DNA of 64,000 bases, taken from Pogonophryne albipinna. Lineage: Eukaryota > Chordata > Actinopteri > Perciformes > Artedidraconidae. The position numbers were made by a program, and so were the translations under genes. The stretch is from contig CM053261.1 in the NCBI GenBank assembly GCA_028583405.1, positions 9,677,459 through 9,741,458 on the forward strand, given 5' to 3'. Shown in pieces: positions 1 to 56,677 of the stretch. The notes under the pieces were generated by a model. It ran no database searches. It saw only the letters and a list, made by a program, of their open reading frames with translations, and had not been told where the DNA came from. Each line of letters opens with the position of its first letter. Position 1 is the first letter of the stretch.

Positions 1-93
1 GCATTTTAAAAAATAAGTGTTTTGCATTATATGTATATAGTTATTTTAATATGTTCCTGTACTTAAGCTAATTTTGCACAATTGTGTTTTCAT

Positions 94-95
<2 letters not shown>

Positions 96-128
<33 letters not shown>
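96..128. repeat. (AAT)n microsatellite
   Basis: About eleven AAT/ATA units inside hAT copy A. The same microsatellite, slightly shorter, sits at the same place in copy B near 2932-2960, so it belongs to the element and was not acquired after insertion. Confidence 0.9.
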
Positions 129-475
129 TGTATAATTACATTTTATATATTCTAACTGTTTTGCAATTTTCTATCATTTGTTTCTTTTTGTGTGCCATGT
201 TCAAAATAAACGAGTTTCCAAGTAAGATCCTTATTGGAAATGCAGCTATTATTACAGGAGACTGTTGCACAACATGACCATTTTGTTAGAAGTCTACACT
301 GAAACTTAATTTAGAGCCGGAAAAATCGCGGGATCCGTGAATCCAGGTCAATGATCGAGAGAGACCAGTAGCCTACGAGGACTCAGAGCCGTAACATATA
401 GCAGGCAGCAGATCCAGAGATCCAGCAGACTTGTCCCTATGCACGAATCTACAGCAGACTCAGCCCCTCCTCCGG

Positions 476-812
476 CTCGCACGGCTCCCGCGAGTCCCAC
501 GGCTCCCGCGAGTCCCACGGCTCCCTCGACGAGTCGCAGGCAGACTCAGAGATTTGCGGACTCACGGCTCACTCACGGCTCACGGCTCACTCACGGCTCC
601 CGCGAGTCCCACGGCTCCCGCGAGTCCCACGGCTCCCTCGACGAGTCGCAGGCAGACTCAGAGATTTGCGGACTCACGGCTCACTCACGGCTCCCGCGAG
701 TCCAACGGCTCCCGCGAGTCCCACGGCTCCCTCGACGAGTCGCAGCAGACTCAGAGATTTGCGGACTCACGGCTCACTCACGGCTCACGGGACTCTCGCG
801 GGAGCCGGAGGA
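476..812. repeat. Nested GC-rich minisatellite of copy A
   Basis: Two scales of repetition are visible. The short unit is about 18 bp, consensus like cacggctcccgcgagtcc. A higher-order unit of about 95-115 bp begins 'gcagactcagagatttgcgg' and occurs three times (near 540, 653 and 747), against twice in copy B. The open frames it creates (repeats of GSRESHGS or PTAPASPTA) follow the repeat period and are not genes. Confidence 0.85.
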
Positions 813-1086
813 GGGGCTGAATCTGCTGTTGATTCGTGCATGGCGACGAGTCTGCTGGATCTCTGGATACAACAACGTTGTAATGTGATTTTACACGTTA
901 TAAAGAGAGTATAGAGTGACGCAATTTATAGTTTTAATTTTTACGTCACATCAGGTGTAGGATTCAAAGGACTCGGGTTAATCGAGAGGGAGACTCGTCA
1001 CGACCGGCTCATTACTAGGATCCGGGTTAATGATCCGGATGAATCATGACTCGCCCATCTCTAGAGGGCAACAGTATGCTGTAGAG

Positions 1087-1720
1087 CAGGGGTACTCAAA
1101 TACAATGTTAAAGGTCCAAAAAAATGGTTTCAATAAGACAAAGGTCCGTTTATTACGGTCATTTAACCCTTTAAAGAATTGCAACAAGATTCTTAACACG
1201 AGGTTGCAAAAACAAAAAGTCTGTATGCAGCAGTTTTTATTGTTATTGTGTCTGTGCTTGATCCCTCAGAGTCGCAGTGTAAGAGCTGCAGTTATGAATA
1301 AAGGCAGCTGCACCCTCTTTCATTCAGCATTATTGCTTTATGTCTTGCCCCCTTGTGTGTCCACTGAGGTTCGTCAGGCCCAACACATCTTCAACAAACT
1401 CCCCCTTTGCCTCATCATAAAAACTCACAAACACCAGCAACTGAGCATTGTCAGTGGTGTCAGTGGACTCACCCACAGCTAAGGAAATGCACTGTGCATT
1501 TTCTATTCCATCACAAAGCTGATTAATCAAATCACCAGCCAGTTCTTGCTGTGGAATCTGAGAGGGGGATTTGCTTGATTTTACCTGTTATTTCCTCTTT
1601 TTGTTTGCCTTCAAACATGGTCTCCATCACTTCAGTCATGCATTCTTTATACTTCAGTTATTATCCAGTGGAAAGTCCTTACCTACTGGCCTAGTTCAAT
1701 CAAAGTGGTTACTTTTTTGT
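1087..1720 (-). mobile_element. Remnant of an autonomous-type hAT (ZBED/GTF2IRD2-like) element
   Basis: It begins at 1087 with CAGGGGTACTCAAAT, a typical hAT terminal sequence, directly after CTGTAGAG. The first 150 bp are of the 'aaaggtccg' type common at fish hAT ends. It contains the broken transposase fragment at 1330-1665. I could not find a matching right end or target duplication, so the right boundary is arbitrary and the element is probably truncated. Confidence 0.5.
1330..1665 (-). pseudogene. Broken hAT-family transposase fragment
   Basis: Read on the minus strand, 1530-1330 encodes a stretch containing SLAVGESTDTTDNAQLLVF followed by YDEAKGEFVEDVLGL. This is the pattern of the hAT transposase core as found in GTF2IRD2, ZBED5 and related domesticated genes, where a D-E-S-T-D motif opens the RNase H-like fold. 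Upstream, in a different frame (about 1665-1535), lie residues resembling the preceding segment (IKQIPLSDSTA), so at least one frameshift separates the two pieces. No zinc-finger BED domain or C-terminal dimerisation region is recognisable. It is a dead fragment. Confidence 0.6.
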
Positions 1721-2596
1721 GGCTGGGCAGTGTAGTTTTACACACGTCTTATTTGACTTTCTCAGGACTTAAAACTGTTTTTTGGGGGCAGACCCCCACA
1801 AATAAAAATGTGTATTTACACACGTAAGTTCATCATTTTAACAGTTTGTTATGCAGCTCATCCGTGAGCAGAGCATCAAGTTGACATGTCTATTACAGCT
1901 GAATGCGGCGATTACCATTTTGTTCAGCAAAACGCCTCACAAACGTATTAAGATCAACAGCTTTAGTGCGTTTTGATTCAATGCTGAGTACAGCCAAACT
2001 GACAGTCTCTTCTCTGTCAGTGTAGACCGCAAATACCTCATTCCTTCAGTGCTTGGGTCCGAATGCTTCTCGTTTTGCACCGTCCCGTTCAAATGAAATC
2101 GCCGTCAATCATATTTCCATGCTCGCGCCAGGGCCGGGGGAGGGGTTACAAGCACAAGACGTGCGGATTGTGCTGCATTCACTTGCACTCGGACATTAGA
2201 GACTTTCTGTCATAAATGTCCGATGAGCCACAACTTTTCTTTCAAAACAAAGCTGCCAACTGGGGTGGCAAGGCCTATTTTTAGGGTGGCAGTTGCCACC
2301 CCGGTAGGTGGAACTATAGGCTACTAGCTACAGTACAGATGCAACTAGATGAGCTGTTAACTCTCGCTCTGACTTTTTTTTTTAAAACTCTCGCTCTAAA
2401 TCAGACAGGTTGAAAGAGACGACACAGGCATTTTTCCCACCGGCATTCCGCGAAGACTCGCCCTACTGTGCCTCTGATTCGCAGACTGTTGGTGGGGGTA
2501 AAAAACGCTGACGGGATGCTGAATGTGATTGGACCAATGCGTTGACAGACACACACAGACAGTGGAACAGTCGGACATGCAGAGCGCTGTTTGCAG
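1721..2596. other. Intergenic sequence between hAT elements, no gene seen
   Basis: No coding exon recognised. It contains a short perfect inverted repeat, GGGTGGCA-GT-TGCCACCC, near 2283-2300 and ends in the target site GTTTGCAG of hAT copy B. It may hold further decayed transposon sequence that I cannot identify. Confidence 0.4.
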
Positions 2597-2928
2597 TAGA
2601 GATGGCAAATCCGGATCATTTTATGGACTCGGAGTCTTCTGAGTCAATCATTGAAGAGATCCGGATCATACGAGTCATTTGAGTCATTTGAGTCATATGA
2701 GTCAGCATGACCAAGACCGTAGAAATCCTACCGGTGAAACCGAAAAGTTGTTGCATTTAACCAGCATATTAAACTAACGTTACATTAACCTCCGCTACAC
2801 AGTGTCTTTTGCTTTAATAAAACATGTGTGTGTGTGCATTTTAAAAAATAAGTGTTTTGCATTATATGTATATAGTTATTTTAATATGTTCCTGTACTTA
2901 AGCTAATTTTGCACAATTGTGTTTTCAT

Positions 2929-2960
<32 letters not shown>

Positions 2961-3800
2961 TGTATAATTACATTTTATATATTCTAACTGTTTTGCAATT
3001 TTCTATCATTTGTTTCTTTTTGTGTGCCATGTTCAAAATAAACGAGTTTCCAAGTAAGATCCTTATTGGAAATGCAGATATTATTACAGGAGACTGTTGC
3101 ACAACATGAACATTGTGTTAGAAGTCTACACTGAAACTTAATTTAGAGCCGGAAAAATCGCGGGATCCGTGAATCCAGGTCAATGATCGAGAGAGACCAA
3201 TAGCCTACGAGGACTCAGAGCCGTAACATATAGCAGGCAGCAGATCCAGAGATCCAGCAGACTCGTCCCCATGCACGAATCTACAGCAGACTCAGCCCCT
3301 CCTCCGAGTCCCACGGCTCCCGCGAGTCCCACGGCTCCCGTGAGTCCCACGGCTCCCGCGACGAGTCGCAGCAGACTCAGAGATTTGCGGACTCACGGCT
3401 CACTCACGGCTCACGGCTCACTCACGGCTCCCGCGAGTCCAACGGCTCCCGCGAGTCCCACGGCTCCCTCGACGAGTCGCAGCAGACTCAGAGATTTGCG
3501 GACTCACGGCTCACTCACGGCTCACGGGACTCTCGCGGGAGCCGGAGGAGGGGCTGAATCTGCTGTTGATTCGTGCATGGCGACGAGTCTGCTGGATCTC
3601 TGGATACAACAACGTTGTAATGTGATTTTACACGTTATAAAGAGAGTAAAGAGTGACGCAATTTATAGTTTTAATTTTTACGTCACATCAGGTGTAGGAC
3701 TCAAAGGACTCGGGTTAATCGAGAGGGAGACTCGTCACGACCGGCTCATTACTAGGATCCGGGTTAATGATCCGGATGAATCATGACTCGCCCATCTCTA
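2597..3800. mobile_element. Complete non-autonomous hAT element (copy B), 1,204 bp
   Basis: The left end TAGAGATGG (2597) and right end CCATCTCTA (3800) are inverted repeats. The element is flanked on both sides by the identical 8-mer GTTTGCAG (2589-2596 and 3801-3808). An 8-bp duplication and a terminus of the form YARNG are hallmarks of the hAT superfamily. Subterminal copies of ATCCGGAT (near 2610, 2660 and 3770) and repeated gagtcat motifs near 2675-2705 look like transposase-binding repeats. There is no transposase frame; the interior is an AAT microsatellite, unique spacer and a nested minisatellite. The perfect target duplication suggests a comparatively recent insertion. Confidence 0.85.
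3298..3545. repeat. Nested GC-rich minisatellite of copy B
   Basis: Same 18-bp unit and higher-order unit as in copy A, with two instead of three higher-order copies. The open frame across it (starting near 3271) is a by-product of the repeat. Confidence 0.85.
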
Positions 3801-3969
3801 GTTTGCAGTGGACATAGCGGAGAATTTTGACTCGTTGTTTTGTGGCGATGTCTCGCAGATAATACAGATAATATATATGAAAAGTATAATTTGCTCAGAG
3901 TCCGGAGACAGTTGTGGTTCGGTCCGGACCCGGACCGGAGTCCGGACTTTGAGGATGCCTGCTGTAGAG

Positions 3970-4317
3970 CAGTGTTTCTCAAACTTTTTCATACCAAGGA
4001 CCACTTAACCAATAAAAAAACACTCGCGGACCACCTAACTCCACAAATATCAAAAAACACATCGTTTTTTACAAATCGCCTGAAAATGGTACAAACAAGT
4101 GGCCACATGTGTGATGAAGGTGTTTATCTGGGCTGATATCATGCAATCAAAAATGAAACTTAAGCTCGCTCCATTGCGGAGATATTCCCGCGAGAGTGCG
4201 GAAAACTTAAATTTATTTATTTATTTCAAATGTGACATTTTACCAATATACTCACGGACCACTAGGGGGCGCTCACGGACCACCAGTGGTCCGCGGACCA
4301 CACTTTGAGAAGCACTG
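3970..4317. mobile_element. hAT MITE, 348 bp, with 8-bp target duplication CTGTAGAG
   Basis: The left terminus is CAGTGTTTCTCAAA and the right terminus, reverse-complemented, is CAGTGCTTCTCAAA (13 of 14 identical). CTGTAGAG stands immediately outside both ends (3962-3969 and 4318-4325). The interior repeats 'ggaccac' motifs near both ends and has no coding capacity. This is a classic short non-autonomous hAT (Charlie-like terminus). Confidence 0.88.
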
Positions 4318-4325
4318 CTGTAGAG

Positions 4326-5609
4326 GGATAATTCATTTCTGTGAATGGTGCAATTTTACAACGCTTACCAAATACAATGTGCCACTTTCTGATGTGACTG
4401 GGAAATAATAATGAAACTGTCCTGTTGAAAATGCACAAAAATAGCATGCATGTTTTGGTATGACATATGCACAGTTTGGTTAACAGCTGATAAGGAAAGT
4501 GCAGAGCTGGAAGAAAACAGCTTGATAGAGGCCATGTGCGCAGCTGAAGCATTTCTCTTCACATCTTTGAAGGTGTGAAGGAAAAAACACATCCTCCTGG
4601 TATATGTGATGGGGTTGCTGTTGCCCTCTTCATCTCGGTGCTCTTCAGTGCTTTGATCTCTTCTGCAGAAGTTCAATATGGGCCTCAGCTGTGGGAAAGA
4701 GCTGTGGGGCTTAACAGGACAGAGCCCAAAGAGAGCCCAGTAGATAGCAGGTGCTGAAGCCATGACCTTCCCTTCCCAGGCCAGCATTCCTGCTTGTCAG
4801 ACCCCCTAGGTCCGTGCATGCACTGTGTCCACCCACACCATCTGGAGCTGTTTGTCCTGCTGCACTGTGTTCAAACAGAAGAGTGTCTGAAACGCTTCAA
4901 GCTCTCATCGACGACACCGAGCATCTTTGATTAGGAATGATAAACGCTTAGAGAGCTATGTTGTCCGTCCATATGTTAATCCTCACCTTCCAGCTGGAGA
5001 AATAATACCAGAGCCTCCGTCTTTAAGTTTAGATAAAGTTTATGTCCTCAGAACATCAACCAAGAGTAATCCCACAGGTTTTGGGGAATTTCAACCTTTG
5101 ATGTTTTAAATTTGACGGATCGTGGGATGAGGATTTTAACATTGATATGAGCACATTTAAATGTTGTGCAGTTCATGCATCGTGTTAGTTTGCTACTTTG
5201 CTTTGTTGTACAACTTGTAAAGAATATTTAATTGCTGATAAGCTACGGCAATGGCTTCTCTCACTGTGTGATTCAAGTGCAGATTCCTGGAGACGAGGAA
5301 CAATCTGTTCCTCATCCCCTCTACACCTCTAATCATAGGCAGCCCGTGAGCTGCATGTACTCTATGTAGTGGGAAATCACCTTGTCACTGAGTCAAATAC
5401 ACATGGTAGCCTATAGGCCAGGGGGAGTAATATATATCCTGCCAAAAAATCATGTCGACATATTAAAATAAGAGTTTAACAGTAGGGCCTACTTTTTCTG
5501 TGGTAAAAAGGCCTCTTTTTTTTACTGTGTAATGAACTCACACCATTTAAAACAACATGTTTTTATTGGAATAAATAGAGGTCACTGCAAAAAATGTTCA
5601 CGCCAAGGT
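4326..5609. other. Intergenic, no gene recognised
   Basis: Open frames of up to 140 codons exist on the minus strand (about 4365-4787) but show no domain or family pattern, no splice-consistent partner and low-complexity composition. I see no gene here. Confidence 0.5.
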
Positions 5610-5617
5610 CACCTTAG

Positions 5618-6071
5618 CATGGGGCGGTTCTAGGGGGGGGGGTCAGGGGGGGCCAGTGCCCCCCTAACAATGAAAAGTTTTTTTTTTTTTTTTTTTATAT
5701 GTAAATGTTCTGGTACTCGGTTTGCCAAAATCCGCAGGATTTTGTTGCTGTAATGTGAGATTGTGCAGACACCCTTATGTAAAGTAGAGATGTAACTGTT
5801 CATTGCCTTTATTTTTATATAAATATGGTGTTAGTGCAAACATTGCACTATAACTTAAGCTGAAGCTAACAGTAATAATTATAAGATCTATCTGAAATAA
5901 ATAAGTGTACTGAAACAAATACCAATAACTGTATTGCATTGTTTTCTTATGCGCAATTACTTCATACTGTCTAGTTCTCTTTTTCGTCCTGCATTTATTG
6001 TGCCCCCCTCAGAAAATAACTGGCCCCCCAGTGGCCCCCCCGCCAGTCAAATTGGTCTAGAACCGCCACTG
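5618..6071. mobile_element. hAT MITE, 454 bp, with 8-bp target duplication CACCTTAG
   Basis: The left end CATGGGGCGGTTCTAG and right end (reverse complement CAGTGGCGGTTCTAG) are imperfect inverted repeats. CACCTTAG flanks both sides (5610-5617 and 6072-6079). The subterminal regions are G-rich on the left (a run of about ten G) and C-rich on the right ('ccccccagtggccccccc'), so they can pair; the middle is AT-rich. No protein is encoded. Confidence 0.85.
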
Positions 6072-6079
6072 CACCTTAG

Positions 6080-7426
6080 GTACAATTTTAATAGTTGTTG
6101 ACCAATAGCAACTTGTTTTGTCAATGCTCAAAGTATTTCAGACCGTATTGTCCCGGTAGCAACCGAGCTAAGTTAATCAGAAAACAAAATAGCTAACTGA
6201 CCATTTGCAAAGTAACTTTTACTTGAATATATTTACTTTTCCACTGCAATAACGTAACATTGAGCTAAATTACAGGGAGGAGTAAACAGAACGGTAGAAA
6301 GAAACAGATAGTTAGCCCGGGAGCTATTTTGACTAGCACTAGCCCTTCTGCGAGTTAGCGGTTCACATTAGCATTTCACAACATTTCTAGAAACAAATGT
6401 TGACACACAAATATTACACACAAAGATTGATTTCACAATACCAGACCCATACGATCTTCCCATTTCCGTGTGTACATGCACAGTAGCCTATCAAATGAAC
6501 AGCTTACATTTACTAAAGAATAACCTTTTGTTTATGTTAACTCCAAAATGAGCAATCATCTTCATAGTATACTAAAGAATGGTGTGCAAATGTTTTGTGT
6601 GAAGTAGCCATCTCAGGCCTGTCAGGTCAACTGCATATGAACGCTATCACCTTCCCTTCCTTCTCTCCTTGTCGCCCTCAGCTCTCAAGGTTAGGACTTA
6701 TGTAATCACAGACCACTGCAGACCGGCCAGTGCGGGAGACAGAAGCTGGGCCAGACGTACAGGTATTCTAAACTGGTTACATTAGACCAAACAGGCCATC
6801 TGTCTCCCTCTGTAATTGGACACTGTGGATTAGAAGGAGACGGCAGTTTTTCCCAGCCAAGTGGGCTAGTCACTGTTTATTTGGAATTAATTACCAAGGA
6901 GAGTGGAAATCTCACAGTTCCCAAAGAGTGAATCCAGACACTTGAGGCCAGGATGAGATGAAGGACAGTGCCATACTAAAGCTATGGCAACAAACTTGAG
7001 ACAGTTCAGAAAGGTGTTTGTTGCTGCTCACTCAGAATTGTATTATATTTGAATCTCGGATGATGATGCAGCCGATGTGGCACAGTCAGATAGATAGGGG
7101 AAAACCCTTTCTGTCTCTGAGGCAGCGAATGAATGGATTTCTTCAGCGGTGTAACTGGTATCCTGGTGTGATGCCATTAGCTGTTCTCATGCTGTGGGTG
7201 CTTTCCAAGATTTGAGTGAAAGGACAACATTATATATCTCTTAAAGCCTGTGAGAACAGAGCATCCACCCTGGCACTTTGCATTTGATCCTCACTGTATA
7301 TGTGGAGCTTTTTCCTCTCAGAGGAATCACTGTGTACACCACTAGAAATGTTGCGCAGACGTGTTTTGACAAGCAGGGGAAAGAAAATGAATCCACTAAC
7401 ACAAGGTCTCTTTAAAAGCTGCTCTT
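6080..7426. other. Intergenic region downstream of adamts6, no gene seen
   Basis: Mostly unique, AT-rich sequence without long open frames. No splice-consistent exon, RNA gene or repeat that I can name. It separates the transposon cluster from the likely 3' end of adamts6. Confidence 0.5.
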
Positions 7427-7432
7427 TTTATT
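7427..7432 (-). terminator. adamts6: Candidate poly(A) signal of adamts6
   Basis: AATAAA on the minus strand (TTTATT on the plus strand), 2.7 kb after the stop codon. A second AATAAA at 8674-8679 could be used instead or as an alternative. Choice is inference. Confidence 0.3.
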
Positions 7433-10154
7433 GTATCTACTTTAAAAAAAAAAAGGGCTGGTGAAGGGCTGCATCACTGCATATTTTTTCACTATGCTAA
7501 AGTTCTGTTTGCATGCAGTGAAATAAATGTACAAGTGAGACAACGTAATAAATTAGCATATAATTTACATTTGAAAAAAAGAAATTAGTAACAGTGTACC
7601 AACATTAATACTGAATATAAAATATACGCGACTAATCACATGATGCTTTTCATTTCTCTTGCACGTTAGGTACAGGTATAAGCAATGTGACATTCAAACA
7701 TCCAAGTTCACAGCAATGAGTACCAGTTTGAGTGATTTCAATTCAATTTTTTCTGGAGGCTCCGTATCCCGCAGCCAGTAGATGAGTGAAGTCCAAGCAA
7801 TCTGAGTTTAACTGATTTCAAATGCTTCTCAGCGTCCACTGTCCTTTCCCAACGGCCTCATTCAAGGTTTGGTAACCGATCAAATCTGCTCGACATTGTC
7901 CTACTGAAGGTGGCTACAAAAAAGTAGCAGCAGCAAAATTAGAAATTAGTTGTTAACAGCTTCGATGAGATTCTTGTACACTCCTTAATCGTCTTTCATA
8001 GTTCCTACTGTACCTCCATAACAAGCGTGTGATAGAGATGTTCTCTTTCACAACCCCCGACACCAGCAGGAATGTCACCTGGGTAAGTCAGTTACAACTG
8101 GGCAAGTGTCCATTTTGTTGGTGGCGCAAATTACAATACACGGTTAACAATGACAATTCCCAGTGTGAGGTATAAACAGATACAAACAAAACAATAACAT
8201 GACCAGCATTTACCATAAGAGATATTGACAAGGATATATACTTTCATATTGTTTGGAGCCAGCCTCACTTTTAAGCACACTGGAGGGTTGAATGGAAGCA
8301 CCCACTTGATAGCACCAGAAGCCTGGGAAGGCCGCAACCCTCAGAGTAGAGCAGGAGGAAAATAAGAGGTAAACATAGTACTCAGTGGGAATAAAAATGA
8401 AAATAAAAAAAGGCTGGTTTTTTCTTGTCGCTGCGGGACAATGATAATGAGAAAAAGGAGAACAAGGACTTGTAGTATGTGTACACCAAAAAAAGTAGAT
8501 CTATATTTTCTTGCTGAGAATTAGATGAGAAGATTGATGATCACTGTGTCTGTACGTTCAATATGAAACTACAGCCAGGAGGCGGTTAGCTTTGCTAGCA
8601 ACTCAAAATAAGTAATGAGCATGTTTTAATTCTTCCAAATACAAAGTGTAAAATATATTAGGGTGCCAGATTATTTATTTGCTGGACCAAGCCTATCGAT
8701 TTTGTGGTGGTGGCCCACGGGATATTGCAACCTCCATGTTCATTGCTTTGCCTTTTCCCCATTCAACACATTGGAAAAAGAGCGTCTCCAAAGCGGAACA
8801 AAACGTTCTACTGTTTAATAGGTAAACTATTAAATACTTTAATGTCATTATTGTCTGACAACAAGCTAACTATAGTATGGCTAAAGATTCATATTCACAG
8901 TACAGACATAATAGCGACTGGTATCTTGGTTGTCTAATTCACTGCAAGAAAGAAAATGTTCTTTCTATTCCTTTAACTTTTATAATCAATGAAACAATGA
9001 CAGTCTTTGCTTCCTGCTGAAGTACAATAATATCTGACAACTTCTGATGTAATAGTCATCCACCTTAAAACAGTAAGAAATAGTGACTGCTCTGTGATTC
9101 CAATGAACAAGCTGCTTCATAGAATTTGCTCCTTCAAAATGAATTCTTCAATAGTGAACTGGAAGCTCCTCAATGGGATGTTTAATAAAGGCCAGTTTGG
9201 TAATAGTCTTTCATGTGGCCCAGGCACCGTCTTACGATATCTTTACACTACTTTGGACTAATGATACTGAGTGAGCTTTCATTAAAGTGTTAGGAACTAA
9301 GGCACCCATCTGGGGAAAGAAAAAGTGATTTAAAAATCCTCTTATAACCATATAGTATTTCTGGTCCTGGATTAACATCATATATAATATACAAATCCTT
9401 ACAGTATATAAGGGTTTAACGTATGTTACAGTATGCTATATTTTCATTCCAGCACAGAGACGTTGAATATGAATTCAATCACATTACATTCCCTTCCATG
9501 ACAGTAGGCTACTATCTGACACAAACATGATCAGAGGACAATATCTCAGCTCTGCTTGGAATTGTACAATAAATATACAGTACACTGATGGGGGTTCTCT
9601 GTCGTATCTGAGCGGTAAATTGGCAAAGTATTTACAGGAAAAAGTGCACCGTAGCCAGAAGTCTGCCTGCCAACAGCACCATCACAGTCGTCCCAAAGAC
9701 AGGAGTCCGACACTTTCAACTCCCACCCCCTTTCTTCTAACGTAGAGTCCTCCCCTCCGTCTGTCCATCTCCGAGGGTAACATCGTCTGCAAGCGATGTG
9801 TCCAGCACTTTGGATTCATAAAACAACAAACACGAAGGAAGACTAACAATGATATCAATAATTATTATTATAATAAAAATAACCAGCGAATAATCTTCCA
9901 AGTTCCACTTCACAGAAGTGAAAATTAAAACCGTTTGTGTCAGCGTTGTGGGCTGAGCAGTGGTTTGGATGCCACCAAGATGGAGGGCAGGAGGACCAGG
10001 TGTGATAAGCGAGGAAATCCATCATTTTCGTCGATCTCTCTTCGTCTCTTTTCCACTGGACCAGAGGTTTTTTCTTTTCAGTCTGCCCTATTTTCTTTTC
10101 CTGTCAGTGCCGTATCATGCTCCCTCCATCTTTGTTGCCTTTTTACCCCGAGGG
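7427..10154 (-). other. adamts6: Probable adamts6 3' UTR
   Basis: The sequence after the adamts6 stop codon is AT-rich, lacks recognisable repeats and has no other gene. On the minus strand an AATAAA poly(A) signal lies at 7432-7427, and an alternative one at 8679-8674. A long 3' UTR of 1.5-2.7 kb would fit what I know of mammalian ADAMTS6, but the true end cannot be fixed without transcript data. Confidence 0.45.

Positions 10155-56677
<46,523 letters not shown>

Larger units (their letters stand above)
1..1063. mobile_element. Partial copy (A) of a non-autonomous hAT-type element with internal minisatellite
   Basis: This stretch is nearly identical to 2836-3800 (copy B), including an AAT microsatellite, the segment reading 'aatttagagccggaaaaatcg', the GC-rich minisatellite and the right end CCATCTCTA at 1055-1063. 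Its left end lies beyond the window. By comparison with copy B about 240 bp are missing. Copy A is about 98 bp longer than copy B over the shared part, because its minisatellite has one more higher-order unit. No transposase is encoded; open frames here are translations of the tandem repeat. Assignment to hAT rests on copy B, whose two ends and 8-bp target duplication are visible. Confidence 0.75.

Noticed and set aside
476..812. Possible CRISPR-like array
   Set aside because: Units are contiguous without unique spacers and the host is a vertebrate; it is a minisatellite.
431..914. Open frames of 82-149 codons rich in PTAPASP or GSRESHGS
   Set aside because: They are translations of the GC-rich minisatellite in three frames, all open because the unit length is a multiple of three. 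The same frames recur in copy B.
3271..3786. Open frame of 171 codons from a plausible ATG
   Set aside because: It runs through the minisatellite and then through non-coding element sequence; no domain, and copy A does not keep the frame length.
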